The translations under genes were made by a program, and so were the position numbers. Shown here piece after piece: positions 1 through 6,589 of a stretch of 7,480 nt of DNA (the stretch's first letter is position 1; each line of letters starts with the position of its first letter). The notes under the pieces were generated by a model that was not told the origin of the DNA, made no database searches, and saw nothing but the letters and a program-made list of their open reading frames with translations. The stretch spans positions 1 through 7,480 of the forward strand of contig CANJXV010000123.1 in assembly GCA_947478935.1 (NCBI GenBank), in the 5' to 3' direction. The stretch comes from Comamonadaceae bacterium (GTDB taxonomy: Bacteria; Pseudomonadota; Gammaproteobacteria; Burkholderiales; Burkholderiaceae_C).

Positions 1-3000
1 CGGTCCACGATCTCTTCGGTCAGGCGGTCGATCTGGTCGCCGTTTTGGGCAGTGGCCAGTTTTTTGTAAAAGCTCAAGCGCAAATGCACGTCGCCGCAGT
101 AGTCGTCAGGCAAAAGCGCGGGCGAATGCAGATTGATTTCGGTGGTGGCGTTGAGCGGGCTGAGTAAGTCCGGCTCGATGCCCGCTTTGAGGCAGCGCAC
201 TGCTTCGGCCAGCATTTCGTTGTACAGCTGAAAGCCCACTTCCAGCATATTGCCGCTCTGGTTTTCGCCCAGCACTTCGCCTGCGCCGCGAATCTCCAAG
301 TCGTGCATGGCCAGGTAAAAGCCGCTGCCCAGTTCTTCCATTTGCTGAATCGCGTCCAGACGCTGGCTGGCCTGTTTGGTCAAGCCCTCCAAGTCGGGCA
401 CCATCAGGTAGGCATAAGCCTGGTGGTGGCTGCGCCCCACGCGTCCGCGCAATTGGTGCAGCTGCGCCAGTCCAAATTTGTCGGCTCGGCTAATCACAAT
501 GGTGTTGGCCGTGGGCACATCAATACCGGTTTCGATGATGGTGGAGCACAGCAGTAAGTTATAGCGCTGGGCCACAAAGTCGCGCATCACCGCTTCCAGT
601 TGGCGCTCGGGCATCTGGCCGTGGGCCACCGCGATGCGCGCCTCGGGCAGTAACTCTTCTAGCTTGGCGCGGCGATTTTCTATGGTGTCCACCTCGTTGT
701 GCAAAAAATAAATTTGCCCGCCACGCTTGAGCTCGCGCAAAACCGCTTCGCGGATGACGCCGTTACCTTCGCTACGCACAAAGGTCTTGATAGCCAGACG
801 CCGTTGTGGAGCCGTAGCGATGACGGACAAATCGCGCAAGCCTTCTAGCGCCATGCCCATGGTGCGGGGGATCGGCGTGGCCGTAAGCGTCAGCACATCC
901 ACCTCAGCGCGCATAGCCTTCATGGCCTCTTTGTGGCGCACACCAAAGCGGTGTTCCTCGTCAATAATCAGCAGCCCCAAGTCTTTGAAATGCGTGTCGG
1001 CGCTGAGTAATTTATGCGTGCCCACCACAATATCAATCGTGCCGTCGGCCACGCCTTTGAGCGAAGCATTGACTTCTTTGCCCGAGCGAAAGCGGCTGAT
1101 TTCGGCCACTTTCACCGGCCATTTGCTAAAGCGGTCCACCAAGGTTTGGTAATGCTGCTCGGCCAGCAGCGTAGTGGGCGCTAACACGGCCACTTGCTTG
1201 CCGCCGGTAATCGCCACAAAAGCGGCGCGCAAAGCCACTTCGGTTTTGCCAAAACCTACATCGCCACACACCAGTCGGTCCATCGGACGCGGGCTGATCA
1301 TGTCTTGTATCACTGCATGGATGGCGGCGCGCTGGTCGGCGGTTTCTTCAAAACCAAAGTCGTTGGCAAAGGTTTCGTAGTCTTGTGCCGAGTAGCGGAA
1401 CGCATGGCCTTCGCGCAGCGCGCGGCGGGCGTAGATGTTCAGCAGCTCTGCCGCCGCGTCGCGCACTTGTTCGGCGGCTTTGCGTTTGGCTTTTTCCCAC
1501 TGCCCGCTACCCAGGCGGTGCAGCGGCGCCTCTTCGGCGCTGACGCCGGTATAGCGGCTGATCAGTTGCAACTGGCTAACCGGGACATACAGCGTGGCTT
1601 TGTCGGCGTACTCCAGTTGCAAAAATTCCTGCTTGGCCGGCTCGCCTTGCGCGTCCAACTGGCCTAGGTCCATATTCACCAAACCCAGATAGCGCCCTAT
1701 GCCGTGTGAGGAGTGCACCACCGGATCGCCGACTTTGAGTTCGCTCAGGTCTTTAATCAGCGCTTCCACATCGCTGACTTGCTCTTGCTTTTTGCGGCGG
1801 CGCGTGCTCGGGCCGGTGGCAAAAAGTTCGGTCTCGGTGACCAAGTCCACACCGCGCTCCAGCCAGCGAAATCCGGTGTTCAGTTGCGAGGTCGCAATGC
1901 CTAATACTTCGTCGCTGGCGATGAATTCTTCCAGCGTGTCAAAGGCTGGCGGGCTTAAATGGCTGGCGTGTAAGAAGTCCAGCAAGCTGCTTTGTCGGCC
2001 TGTGCTTTCGGCCAGTACCAGCACTCGCTGGCCTTGGTCTTTGGCTTGCGCTATATGCGCTTTAAGCGCCAGCAGCGGATCGTCTGCGCCTCGCTGCGCC
2101 GCCACCATCGGCATGGGTGCAAGCTCGGCAAACGCGGTGGCCTCTTGCGTATCAGCGGCCGCAGGGCGCAACGCCAGTTGCGCATAGCGATTGGACTGGG
2201 CATAAAACTGTTCACTGGACAAAAACAATGCATCGGGCGGCAGCGCTGGGCGCTCCGGGTCGGTTTGCACAATGCGGTAGCGGTCTTTGGTGTCTTGCCA
2301 AAAGCGGGCAAAGGATGATTCCAAGTCGCCATGCAGCACCACTGTGGCCGCTTCGCCCAGGTAGTCAAACACCGTGGCTGTGTCCTCAAAAAACAAGGGC
2401 AGGTAGTACTCAATACCCGCAGTGGCCACCCCGGCGCCCATGTCTTTATAGATGCGGCTCTTGGTCGGGTCGCCTTCCAACAGCTCGCGCCAGCGGCTTC
2501 GAAATTTAGCGCGCGCCGGTTCGTCCATGGGAAACTCGCGCCCCGGCAACAGGCGCACCTCGGGCACGGGGTACAAGCTGCGCTGGCTGTCGGGGTCAAA
2601 GGTGCGGATGCTATCGATTTCGTTGTCAAACAAATCTACCCGAAAAGGCACTTGCGAGCCCATGGGAAACAAATCGATCAAGCCGCCGCGCACCGCATAT
2701 TCGCCGGGGCTGACCACTTGGGTGACGTGGCTGTAACCGGCCAAGGTGAGTTGCGCTTTGAGCTTGGCTTCGTCCAGCTTTTGCTTGGCCTTGAACTCAA
2801 AGGTATAGGCCGCCAAAAAGCGCGGCGGCGCCAGGCGGTAGAGCGCTGTCGTGGCCGGCACCAGCACGACGTCCGCGCCCTGGGCCTTGTCGCGCTGGCT
2901 GATGCGCCACAGCGTGGCCAGGCGCTCGCTGATTAAGTCTTGGTGCGGCGAAAAGCTGTCGTAGGGCAGGGTTTCCCAGTCTGGGAAGAGCGCGCAGCGC

Positions 3001-3191
3001 AGGTCGGGCGCAAAAAAGCTGATCTCTTCGAGCAGGCGCTGCGCGTCGGTGGCGTCCGAGGTGACGATGGCGGTGATGCGCCCGGCCGCTTTCTCGCGTT
3101 CGGCCAGTTGCGCCAGCAAAAGTGCGTCGGCAGAACCGGGCGGGCGCGGCAGGGTGAATCGTTTTCCGGAGGCGAGCGAGGGCAGGTGCAT
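1..3191 (-). CDS. mfd: Transcription-repair coupling factor Mfd (C-terminus beyond the left edge)
   Basis: Mfd is a cytoplasmic ATP-driven DNA translocase that pushes stalled RNA polymerase off damaged template and recruits UvrA for nucleotide excision repair. One open frame of 1063 codons runs without a stop from the ATG at 3191 to the window edge. Visible in order: the UvrB-like N-terminal module with DWETLPYDSFSPH (residues 71-83); the YAVRGGLIDLFPMGS block (165 onward), the UvrA-binding area in this family; the RNA-polymerase-interacting domain starting at KVGDPVVHSSHGIGRY (about 486-501); Walker A GDVGFGKT (643-650); the DEEH box (744-747); and helicase motif VI RGRVGR (915-920). The frame ends inside the C-terminal regulatory domain; the family is usually about 1150-1160 residues, so about 90-100 are missing only because the window stops. 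The start gives the expected N-terminus (MHLPSLASGKRFTLPRPPGS) but has no Shine-Dalgarno: the bases before it read CCTCCTT. It is divergent from ispD. Confidence 0.97.
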   Translation of the reverse strand, partial: MHLPSLASGKRFTLPRPPGSADALLLAQLAEREKAAGRITAIVTSDATDAQRLLEEISFFAPDLRCALFPDWETLPYDSFSPHQDLISERLATLWRISQRDKAQGADVVLVPATTALYRLAPPRFLAAYTFEFKAKQKLDEAKLKAQLTLAGYSHVTQVVSPGEYAVRGGLIDLFPMGSQVPFRVDLFDNEIDSIRTFDPDSQRSLYPVPEVRLLPGREFPMDEPARAKFRSRWRELLEGDPTKSRIYKDMGAGVATAGIEYYLPLFFEDTATVFDYLGEAATVVLHGDLESSFARFWQDTKDRYRIVQTDPERPALPPDALFLSSEQFYAQSNRYAQLALRPAAADTQEATAFAELAPMPMVAAQRGADDPLLALKAHIAQAKDQGQRVLVLAESTGRQSSLLDFLHASHLSPPAFDTLEEFIASDEVLGIATSQLNTGFRWLERGVDLVTETELFATGPSTRRRKKQEQVSDVEALIKDLSELKVGDPVVHSSHGIGRYLGLVNMDLGQLDAQGEPAKQEFLQLEYADKATLYVPVSQLQLISRYTGVSAEEAPLHRLGSGQWEKAKRKAAEQVRDAAAELLNIYARRALREGHAFRYSAQDYETFANDFGFEETADQRAAIHAVIQDMISPRPMDRLVCGDVGFGKTEVALRAAFVAITGGKQVAVLAPTTLLAEQHYQTLVDRFSKWPVKVAEISRFRSGKEVNASLKGVADGTIDIVVGTHKLLSADTHFKDLGLLIIDEEHRFGVRHKEAMKAMRAEVDVLTLTATPIPRTMGMALEGLRDLSVIATAPQRRLAIKTFVRSEGNGVIREAVLRELKRGGQIYFLHNEVDTIENRRAKLEELLPEARIAVAHGQMPERQLEAVMRDFVAQRYNLLLCSTIIETGIDVPTANTIVISRADKFGLAQLHQLRGRVGRSHHQAYAYLMVPDLEGLTKQASQRLDAIQQMEELGSGFYLAMHDLEIRGAGEVLGENQSGNMLEVGFQLYNEMLAEAVRCLKAGIEPDLLSPLNATTEINLHSPALLPDDYCGDVHLRLSFYKKLATAQNGDQIDRLTEEIVD

Positions 3192-3199
3192 AAGGAGGC
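3192..3199 (-). other. Anti-Shine-Dalgarno-like bases directly before the mfd start
   Basis: Read on the minus strand, the bases just before and into the mfd ATG are GCCTCCTTA, which contains CCTCCTTA, the same as the 16S rRNA 3' anti-Shine-Dalgarno core and therefore unable to pair with it. The mfd mRNA would thus start translation without a Shine-Dalgarno, perhaps using the U-rich leader just upstream (TTTTCGTATTTTT). The plus strand reads TAAGGAGG here, but no plus-strand start codon lies at a usable distance. That the site has any function is not shown; it could be coincidence. Confidence 0.4.
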
Positions 3200-3211
3200 A
3201 AAAATACGAAA

Positions 3212-3246
3212 ACCCCCGTACGCCCAGGTGGGGGGTGTACGGGGGT
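3212..3246 (-). terminator. GC-rich hairpin with a downstream T-tract in the mfd leader (terminator or attenuator-like)
   Basis: The arms 3212-3225 and 3233-3246 can form a 14-base-pair stem with one G-U pair and a 7-base loop; the outer core CCCCCGTAC / GTACGGGGG is perfect. On the minus strand the stem is followed by TTTTCGTATTTTTG, which has the form of an intrinsic terminator, and it lies between the probable mfd promoter and the mfd start codon. On the plus strand the stem is followed by A-rich sequence, so it would not terminate in that direction. Options are an attenuator in the mfd leader, a block on antisense transcription coming from ispD, or a protein-binding palindrome. The structure is seen directly; the role is inferred. 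Confidence 0.5.
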
Positions 3247-3266
3247 GAAAAAATCGAACAAGCCTG

Positions 3267-3276
3267 ATTTTAGAAT
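3267..3276. promoter_or_regulatory. Overlapping candidate -10 boxes for mfd and ispD
   Basis: The ten bases ATTTTAGAAT contain TAGAAT on the plus strand (3271-3276), a five-of-six match to the sigma70 -10 box, and TAAAAT on the minus strand (3272-3267), also five of six. The plus box would place the ispD transcript start about 5-6 bases before the ispD ATG, giving a leaderless or very short leader, which fits the lack of a Shine-Dalgarno there. The minus box would give mfd a leader of roughly 70 bases containing the hairpin. No convincing -35 box was found on either strand, so this is a weak call. Confidence 0.25.
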
Positions 3277-3288
3277 GGCCCGCACACC

Positions 3289-4059
3289 ATGACCTCCACC
3301 ACCCCCACCGCCGCCCAGTGCGATTTCGCCCCCACAGACCCTGCGGCCCCGCCCCGTTGCTTTGTGTTGGTGCCCTGCGCCGGGGCGGGCAGCCGGGCTG
3401 GTACGGCTCAGCCCAAGCAATACCAGCCGGTGGCGGGCCAGCCGATGGTCATGCACACCCTGGCTGCGTTGGCCGCAGTACGGCGCGTGACCGGTGCCTT
3501 GGTGGTCTTGTCCCCGGGCGACGACTTTGCTTGGCCCCAAAGCCCGCTCTGGCCTGAGCGCTTTGAGCGCGTGCCCTGCGGCGGCACTACGCGGGCGCAA
3601 AGTGTGTTCAACGGATTAAAGGCTTTGCAGGCGCGCGGCGTGCGCCCTAGCGACTGGGTGCTGGTACATGACGCGGCGCGCTGCCTGATTACTACGGCTC
3701 TGGTGGACAGCCTGATCGACGCCTGCCTGCCCGATGAATGCGGCGGCCTATTGGCCTTGCCGCTTCCCGACACCCTGAAAAGCGAAAGTGGTCAGCGCGT
3801 GCAAGCCACCGTACCGCGCGAAGACAAATGGCTGGCCCAAACCCCCCAAATGTTTCGTCTGGGTGATCTTCTAGCCGCGCTAGCCGCCACCGCCGCCAGC
3901 GGCTTTGCCGGGGTCACTGACGAAGCCAGCGCCATGGAAATGGCGGGTCAACACCCGCTGCTGGTGACGGGCAGCGCGCATAACTTCAAAGTCACCTACC
4001 CGCAGGACTTTGCGCTGGCACAAGCGGTGTTGGCGATACGGACAACTACGGGCAGTTAG
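3289..4059 (+). CDS. ispD: 2-C-methyl-D-erythritol 4-phosphate cytidylyltransferase IspD
   Basis: IspD joins CTP and 2-C-methyl-D-erythritol 4-phosphate to give 4-diphosphocytidyl-2-C-methylerythritol and pyrophosphate, the third step of the MEP isoprenoid pathway in the cytoplasm. The 256-residue product shows the nucleotide-binding loop PCAGAGSRAGTAQPKQY (29-45) with the conserved arginine and PKQY lysine, the VHDAAR block (126-131), LPLPDTLK, the VPREDKWLAQTPQMF segment (175 onward, conserved Arg177), TDEASAMEM, and the late lysine in NFKVTYPQDF (Lys234). Family members are usually about 230-240 residues; the excess is a Thr/Ala/Pro-rich N-terminal tail of about 22 residues. The ATG at 3289 is chosen because the next in-frame ATG (residue 48) lies beyond the catalytic loop, but there is no Shine-Dalgarno, so an alternative start close to residue 23-26 is possible. 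It is followed 18 bases later by ispF, in the same operon. Confidence 0.96.
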   Translation: MTSTTPTAAQCDFAPTDPAAPPRCFVLVPCAGAGSRAGTAQPKQYQPVAGQPMVMHTLAALAAVRRVTGALVVLSPGDDFAWPQSPLWPERFERVPCGGTTRAQSVFNGLKALQARGVRPSDWVLVHDAARCLITTALVDSLIDACLPDECGGLLALPLPDTLKSESGQRVQATVPREDKWLAQTPQMFRLGDLLAALAATAASGFAGVTDEASAMEMAGQHPLLVTGSAHNFKVTYPQDFALAQAVLAIRTTTGS

Positions 4060-4063
4060 CCAC

Positions 4064-4070
4064 GAGAAAG
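4064..4070 (+). promoter_or_regulatory. Ribosome binding site of ispF
   Basis: The purine run GAGAAAG lies seven bases before the ispF ATG, between the ispD stop and ispF. It is a moderate Shine-Dalgarno and supports independent initiation of ispF on a shared ispD-ispF transcript. Confidence 0.5.
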
Positions 4071-4077
4071 AAAAATT

Positions 4078-4560
4078 ATGAGCAACATCCGAATCGGCGA
4101 AGGCTGGGACATCCATGCTTTGGTAGAGGGCCGACCGCTCATGCTCGGCGGCGTGCAGGTGCCATACAGCAAAGGCCTGCTCGGCCACTCGGATGCGGAT
4201 GCTTTGCTGCACGCGATTACCGATGCGCTTTTCGGCGCTGCGGGCATGGGCGACATCGGCACACATTTCCCGGATACCGATGCGGCCTTCAAAGGCGCGG
4301 ACTCTGCGGTGTTGCTGGCCGAGACCGCGCGCCGCGTGCGCGCGCAGGGCTACAGCATTGGCAATGTGGACAGCACCATCATTGCCCAAGCGCCAAAACT
4401 GGCCCCACACATTGGCGCAATGCGCACGCGGATTGCCGATGTTTTGGGTATCGCGCCCGACTGTGTCAACGTTAAAGCCAAAACTGCCGAAAAAATGGGC
4501 CCGGTGGGCCAAGGCTTGGCGATAGAGGCGCGGGCGGTGGTGTTGTTACAACGTGTGTAG
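4078..4560 (+). CDS. ispF: 2-C-methyl-D-erythritol 2,4-cyclodiphosphate synthase IspF
   Basis: IspF closes 4-diphosphocytidyl-2-C-methylerythritol 2-phosphate to the 2,4-cyclodiphosphate with release of CMP, the fifth step of the MEP pathway. It works as a cytoplasmic homotrimer with active sites at subunit interfaces and a zinc ion. The 160-residue length is normal. The metal ligands Asp11 and His13 (GEGWDIH) and His45 (GHSDADALLHA) are present, as are the substrate loop GDIGTHFPDTD (58-68) and the C-terminal TAEKMGPVGQG (136-146). All expected key residues are intact. The gene follows ispD by 18 bases with a moderate Shine-Dalgarno, giving the usual betaproteobacterial ispD-ispF pair; the enzyme between them in the pathway, IspE, is not encoded in this window. 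Confidence 0.98.
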   Translation: MSNIRIGEGWDIHALVEGRPLMLGGVQVPYSKGLLGHSDADALLHAITDALFGAAGMGDIGTHFPDTDAAFKGADSAVLLAETARRVRAQGYSIGNVDSTIIAQAPKLAPHIGAMRTRIADVLGIAPDCVNVKAKTAEKMGPVGQGLAIEARAVVLLQRV

Positions 4561-4651
4561 CTGGTGCAGTATTTTGTATTTCAGCCTTAGGGCTTGCAGG
4601 CCAAAAATGGCTATCAGCAGGTTTGTATTTTTTAAATGGACAGACATAAAA
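4561..4651 (+). other. AT-rich gap between ispF and the YHYH gene
   Basis: This 91-base gap is clearly less GC-rich than ispD/ispF (in 4621-4680 I count 19 G+C of 60). No convincing hairpin plus T-run ends the ispDF transcript, and no clear -35/-10 pair precedes the next gene, although T-runs and TTTAAAT near 4631-4637 could be part of a promoter. Read-through from ispF into the next gene is therefore possible. An open frame reaches back through the gap to 4553, but its residues there do not look like protein. Confidence 0.4.
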
Positions 4652-6589
4652 ATGACTACTGCGATGCAACGTGCTGTATTTCTCTGCGCTCCTCTATTTG
4701 TAGCGTTTGCTAACAGTTCTTGTGGAGGCGGAGGCAGCACTGCTAGTTCCAATAAAAATGATGTGCCTTCTGTTACTACCGTGACGTACGCAACCCCGGC
4801 GCCTTTTGTGACCGCGGTACAAGCTAGTTACACACCACCGACGCTCACGCGTGCGAGTGCTTTAAGCAGCCGGGGACGTTACCTCATTACTGACAATTCG
4901 ACAGGCGCAAGTGACGCAAATTTTCTGGCAATCGTAGATCCTTATAGCGCGACGGCAGGCTATGGTGCTGCTGCCGAAAAAATCACTTCAAGCACCGCAA
5001 GCTACCAAAATTTCCTTGCCAAGTTGGTACAACTGGTCGCGCAAAGTGATGGTATTTACCGTCTCGATTCCCACTTGCATCCCAATAATTCCATCGATGC
5101 AATCTCAGCAGATTCGTACCAGCTGAAGTTTCGCAATAACTTCGGCAAGGTCTCGCAAACCTATGGTTATGTAACTTTCAGCTATGACAGCAACACGCTA
5201 AAACTAAAAGCAGAGAACAGGTACCTATATACGCTTAGCATCGCCAACAGCACGGGTACAGCCAGTTACGCTTTGGATACCAATTTTGCGGCCAGAGGCT
5301 ATTACGTCAAGCTCACAGGTACCAGCTTTAGCTTGGTCAATGGTGCCGCGAATGCAACGCCGCTGTATTTCTTCAATTCACCGCTGGAACTGGGCATTCC
5401 AAGTTTCATGAACCCCACGGGCGTCGGCTTTGTGAGCAATGCAGCAGCGCCATTCAAAATCAAAGATAGCGCAACGTCGGTGCTGGCTAACTTTGCAAAC
5501 AATCTCACGGCCACTTATAAAAACCAGGTCAGCGCGCCCGGTCCGGACGCCAGTACCAAAACAAGTGCGGATGCGATGCTGGCCAGCATCCAAACGGCCG
5601 TTCAAACCAGCGGTGAAAGCCTACGCTATGCGCCAGCGGTGTACACCGCATTTCGAGACGGCGCGCTGGCCGCCAAGCTGGTCAGCGATGGCATCGCCGA
5701 TGGCACGCCTGGCCAGTACATGGTGCCCTACGTGTATTTCACCAACGAAAAAGATACTGCTGGTAAATACCATCCGTTTATGGTGGTGGTACACCATGGG
5801 AATCAGTCCTCTCCCAACGGTCTTATCGACATTGCGCGCCCGCCTGGCGATGGCACACAACCCTATGACTCGGGCAAAGTAACGCGCTACTCCAATCTGG
5901 AAGGCTATGTCACAGCGATACCCATGAAAAATTATGGGCAGGTGAGCGAGATTACTGAAAACACCTTTACCAGCAATCTATGGATAGATGTCAGCGGTCG
6001 TGCCAGCCTGCCGGGCAGCGCCAGCTATACGATGCCGAAAAACGTGTACACCTGGGCCGATAAAGCGGACAACGGGGTGTTGATCGATGGCTCGGTGATG
6101 TTCCCGGTGTTTAACAATGTGCTGATGCCTTCGCATCTGGCGGGCGAACTCTCGGCTAGCGGCTGCCATGTGGGGCAGGGCGGCGGCGGGCCGCATTGCC
6201 ATGCCGATGGCTACCGCCCTGGGTTCCCTTTGGGCTTATATAGCGATGCTGATTACGCCGGTAAGTCGCACCCTCCCTTGATCGGCTTTGGCTACGACGG
6301 CATCGCTTTATTCGGCGTGTACCGAAGCGGCAGCGACATCGCCATGCTCGGCTACGGCACCGCATTGGACGGCTTTGGTGCGCACGACCATGACAGTATT
6401 GGTTACCACTACCACGCCCACACCGTGGAAAACTACCAACCAGAAAACACCACGGACACCACCTATAAATCCACCTTGCATGTGCTCATGAAAGGCGCAT
6501 ACATCGGTAAGACCGCGTCTATTCCCTTTTTCAGGCAGAACGCGAGTTTCAATAACAACAAATACCTGGGTGGGACGGTTGTTCCCTGA
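4652..6589 (+). CDS. YHYH-domain lipoprotein of unknown function
   Basis: The 645-residue product begins with a short hydrophobic segment (residues 8-20) followed by NSSCGGGGS, which resembles the common lipoprotein signal LSACGGGGS with Cys24 as lipidated residue, so an envelope lipoprotein is likely. The C-terminal third matches the YHYH domain: GCHVGQGGGGPHCHADGY (504-521), IGFGYDGIALFG (544-555, matching the family's DG.PI.G block), LDGFGAHDHDSIGYHYHAH (to 590). Apart from Cys24 the only cysteines after the signal are Cys505 and Cys516, both in the His cluster. Residues 30-480 are rich in Ala, Ser, Thr, Asn and Tyr, have no domain I recognise, and look secreted. The start at 4652 is preferred over the in-frame 4553 because it gives a proper signal and avoids ispF; Met5 (4664) is also possible. 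The gene overlaps the next by 20 bases. The biochemical role of YHYH proteins is not known to me; metal binding is only suggested by the His/Cys cluster. Confidence 0.85.
   Translation: MTTAMQRAVFLCAPLFVAFANSSCGGGGSTASSNKNDVPSVTTVTYATPAPFVTAVQASYTPPTLTRASALSSRGRYLITDNSTGASDANFLAIVDPYSATAGYGAAAEKITSSTASYQNFLAKLVQLVAQSDGIYRLDSHLHPNNSIDAISADSYQLKFRNNFGKVSQTYGYVTFSYDSNTLKLKAENRYLYTLSIANSTGTASYALDTNFAARGYYVKLTGTSFSLVNGAANATPLYFFNSPLELGIPSFMNPTGVGFVSNAAAPFKIKDSATSVLANFANNLTATYKNQVSAPGPDASTKTSADAMLASIQTAVQTSGESLRYAPAVYTAFRDGALAAKLVSDGIADGTPGQYMVPYVYFTNEKDTAGKYHPFMVVVHHGNQSSPNGLIDIARPPGDGTQPYDSGKVTRYSNLEGYVTAIPMKNYGQVSEITENTFTSNLWIDVSGRASLPGSASYTMPKNVYTWADKADNGVLIDGSVMFPVFNNVLMPSHLAGELSASGCHVGQGGGGPHCHADGYRPGFPLGLYSDADYAGKSHPPLIGFGYDGIALFGVYRSGSDIAMLGYGTALDGFGAHDHDSIGYHYHAHTVENYQPENTTDTTYKSTLHVLMKGAYIGKTASIPFFRQNASFNNNKYLGGTVVP

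Noticed and set aside
3191..3198. Perfect Shine-Dalgarno TAAGGAGG on the plus strand
   Set aside because: No ATG, GTG or TTG follows within about 12 bases, so it cannot serve a plus-strand gene; it is the complement of the mfd start region.
303..3267. Many plus-strand open frames of 60-200 residues opposite mfd, and a few on the minus strand in other frames
   Set aside because: They lie across the continuous, highly conserved mfd frame, have low-complexity or Arg/Ser-rich translations and no recognisable motif; they arise from the GC-rich codon pattern of mfd.
2797..3600. Minus-strand open frame of 267 codons spanning the mfd start, the intergenic hairpin and the start of ispD
   Set aside because: It crosses two genes with strong family matches in other frames, and its translation is Gly/Arg/Ala/His-rich without motifs.
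3880..4512. Minus-strand open frame of 210 codons opposite ispD and ispF
   Set aside because: It is antisense to two intact conserved enzymes, and its residues show no domain; it is a shadow of their codon usage.
4581..4636. Possible terminator after ispF (short GCC/GGC pairings followed by a T-run)
   Set aside because: The stems are only three to four base pairs, with mismatches; this is too weak to call a terminator.
4553..4651. Extension of the YHYH frame upstream to an ATG inside the end of ispF
   Set aside because: It would place about 33 Cys- and aromatic-rich residues in front of a good lipoprotein signal; the ATG at 4652 gives a normal export signal.
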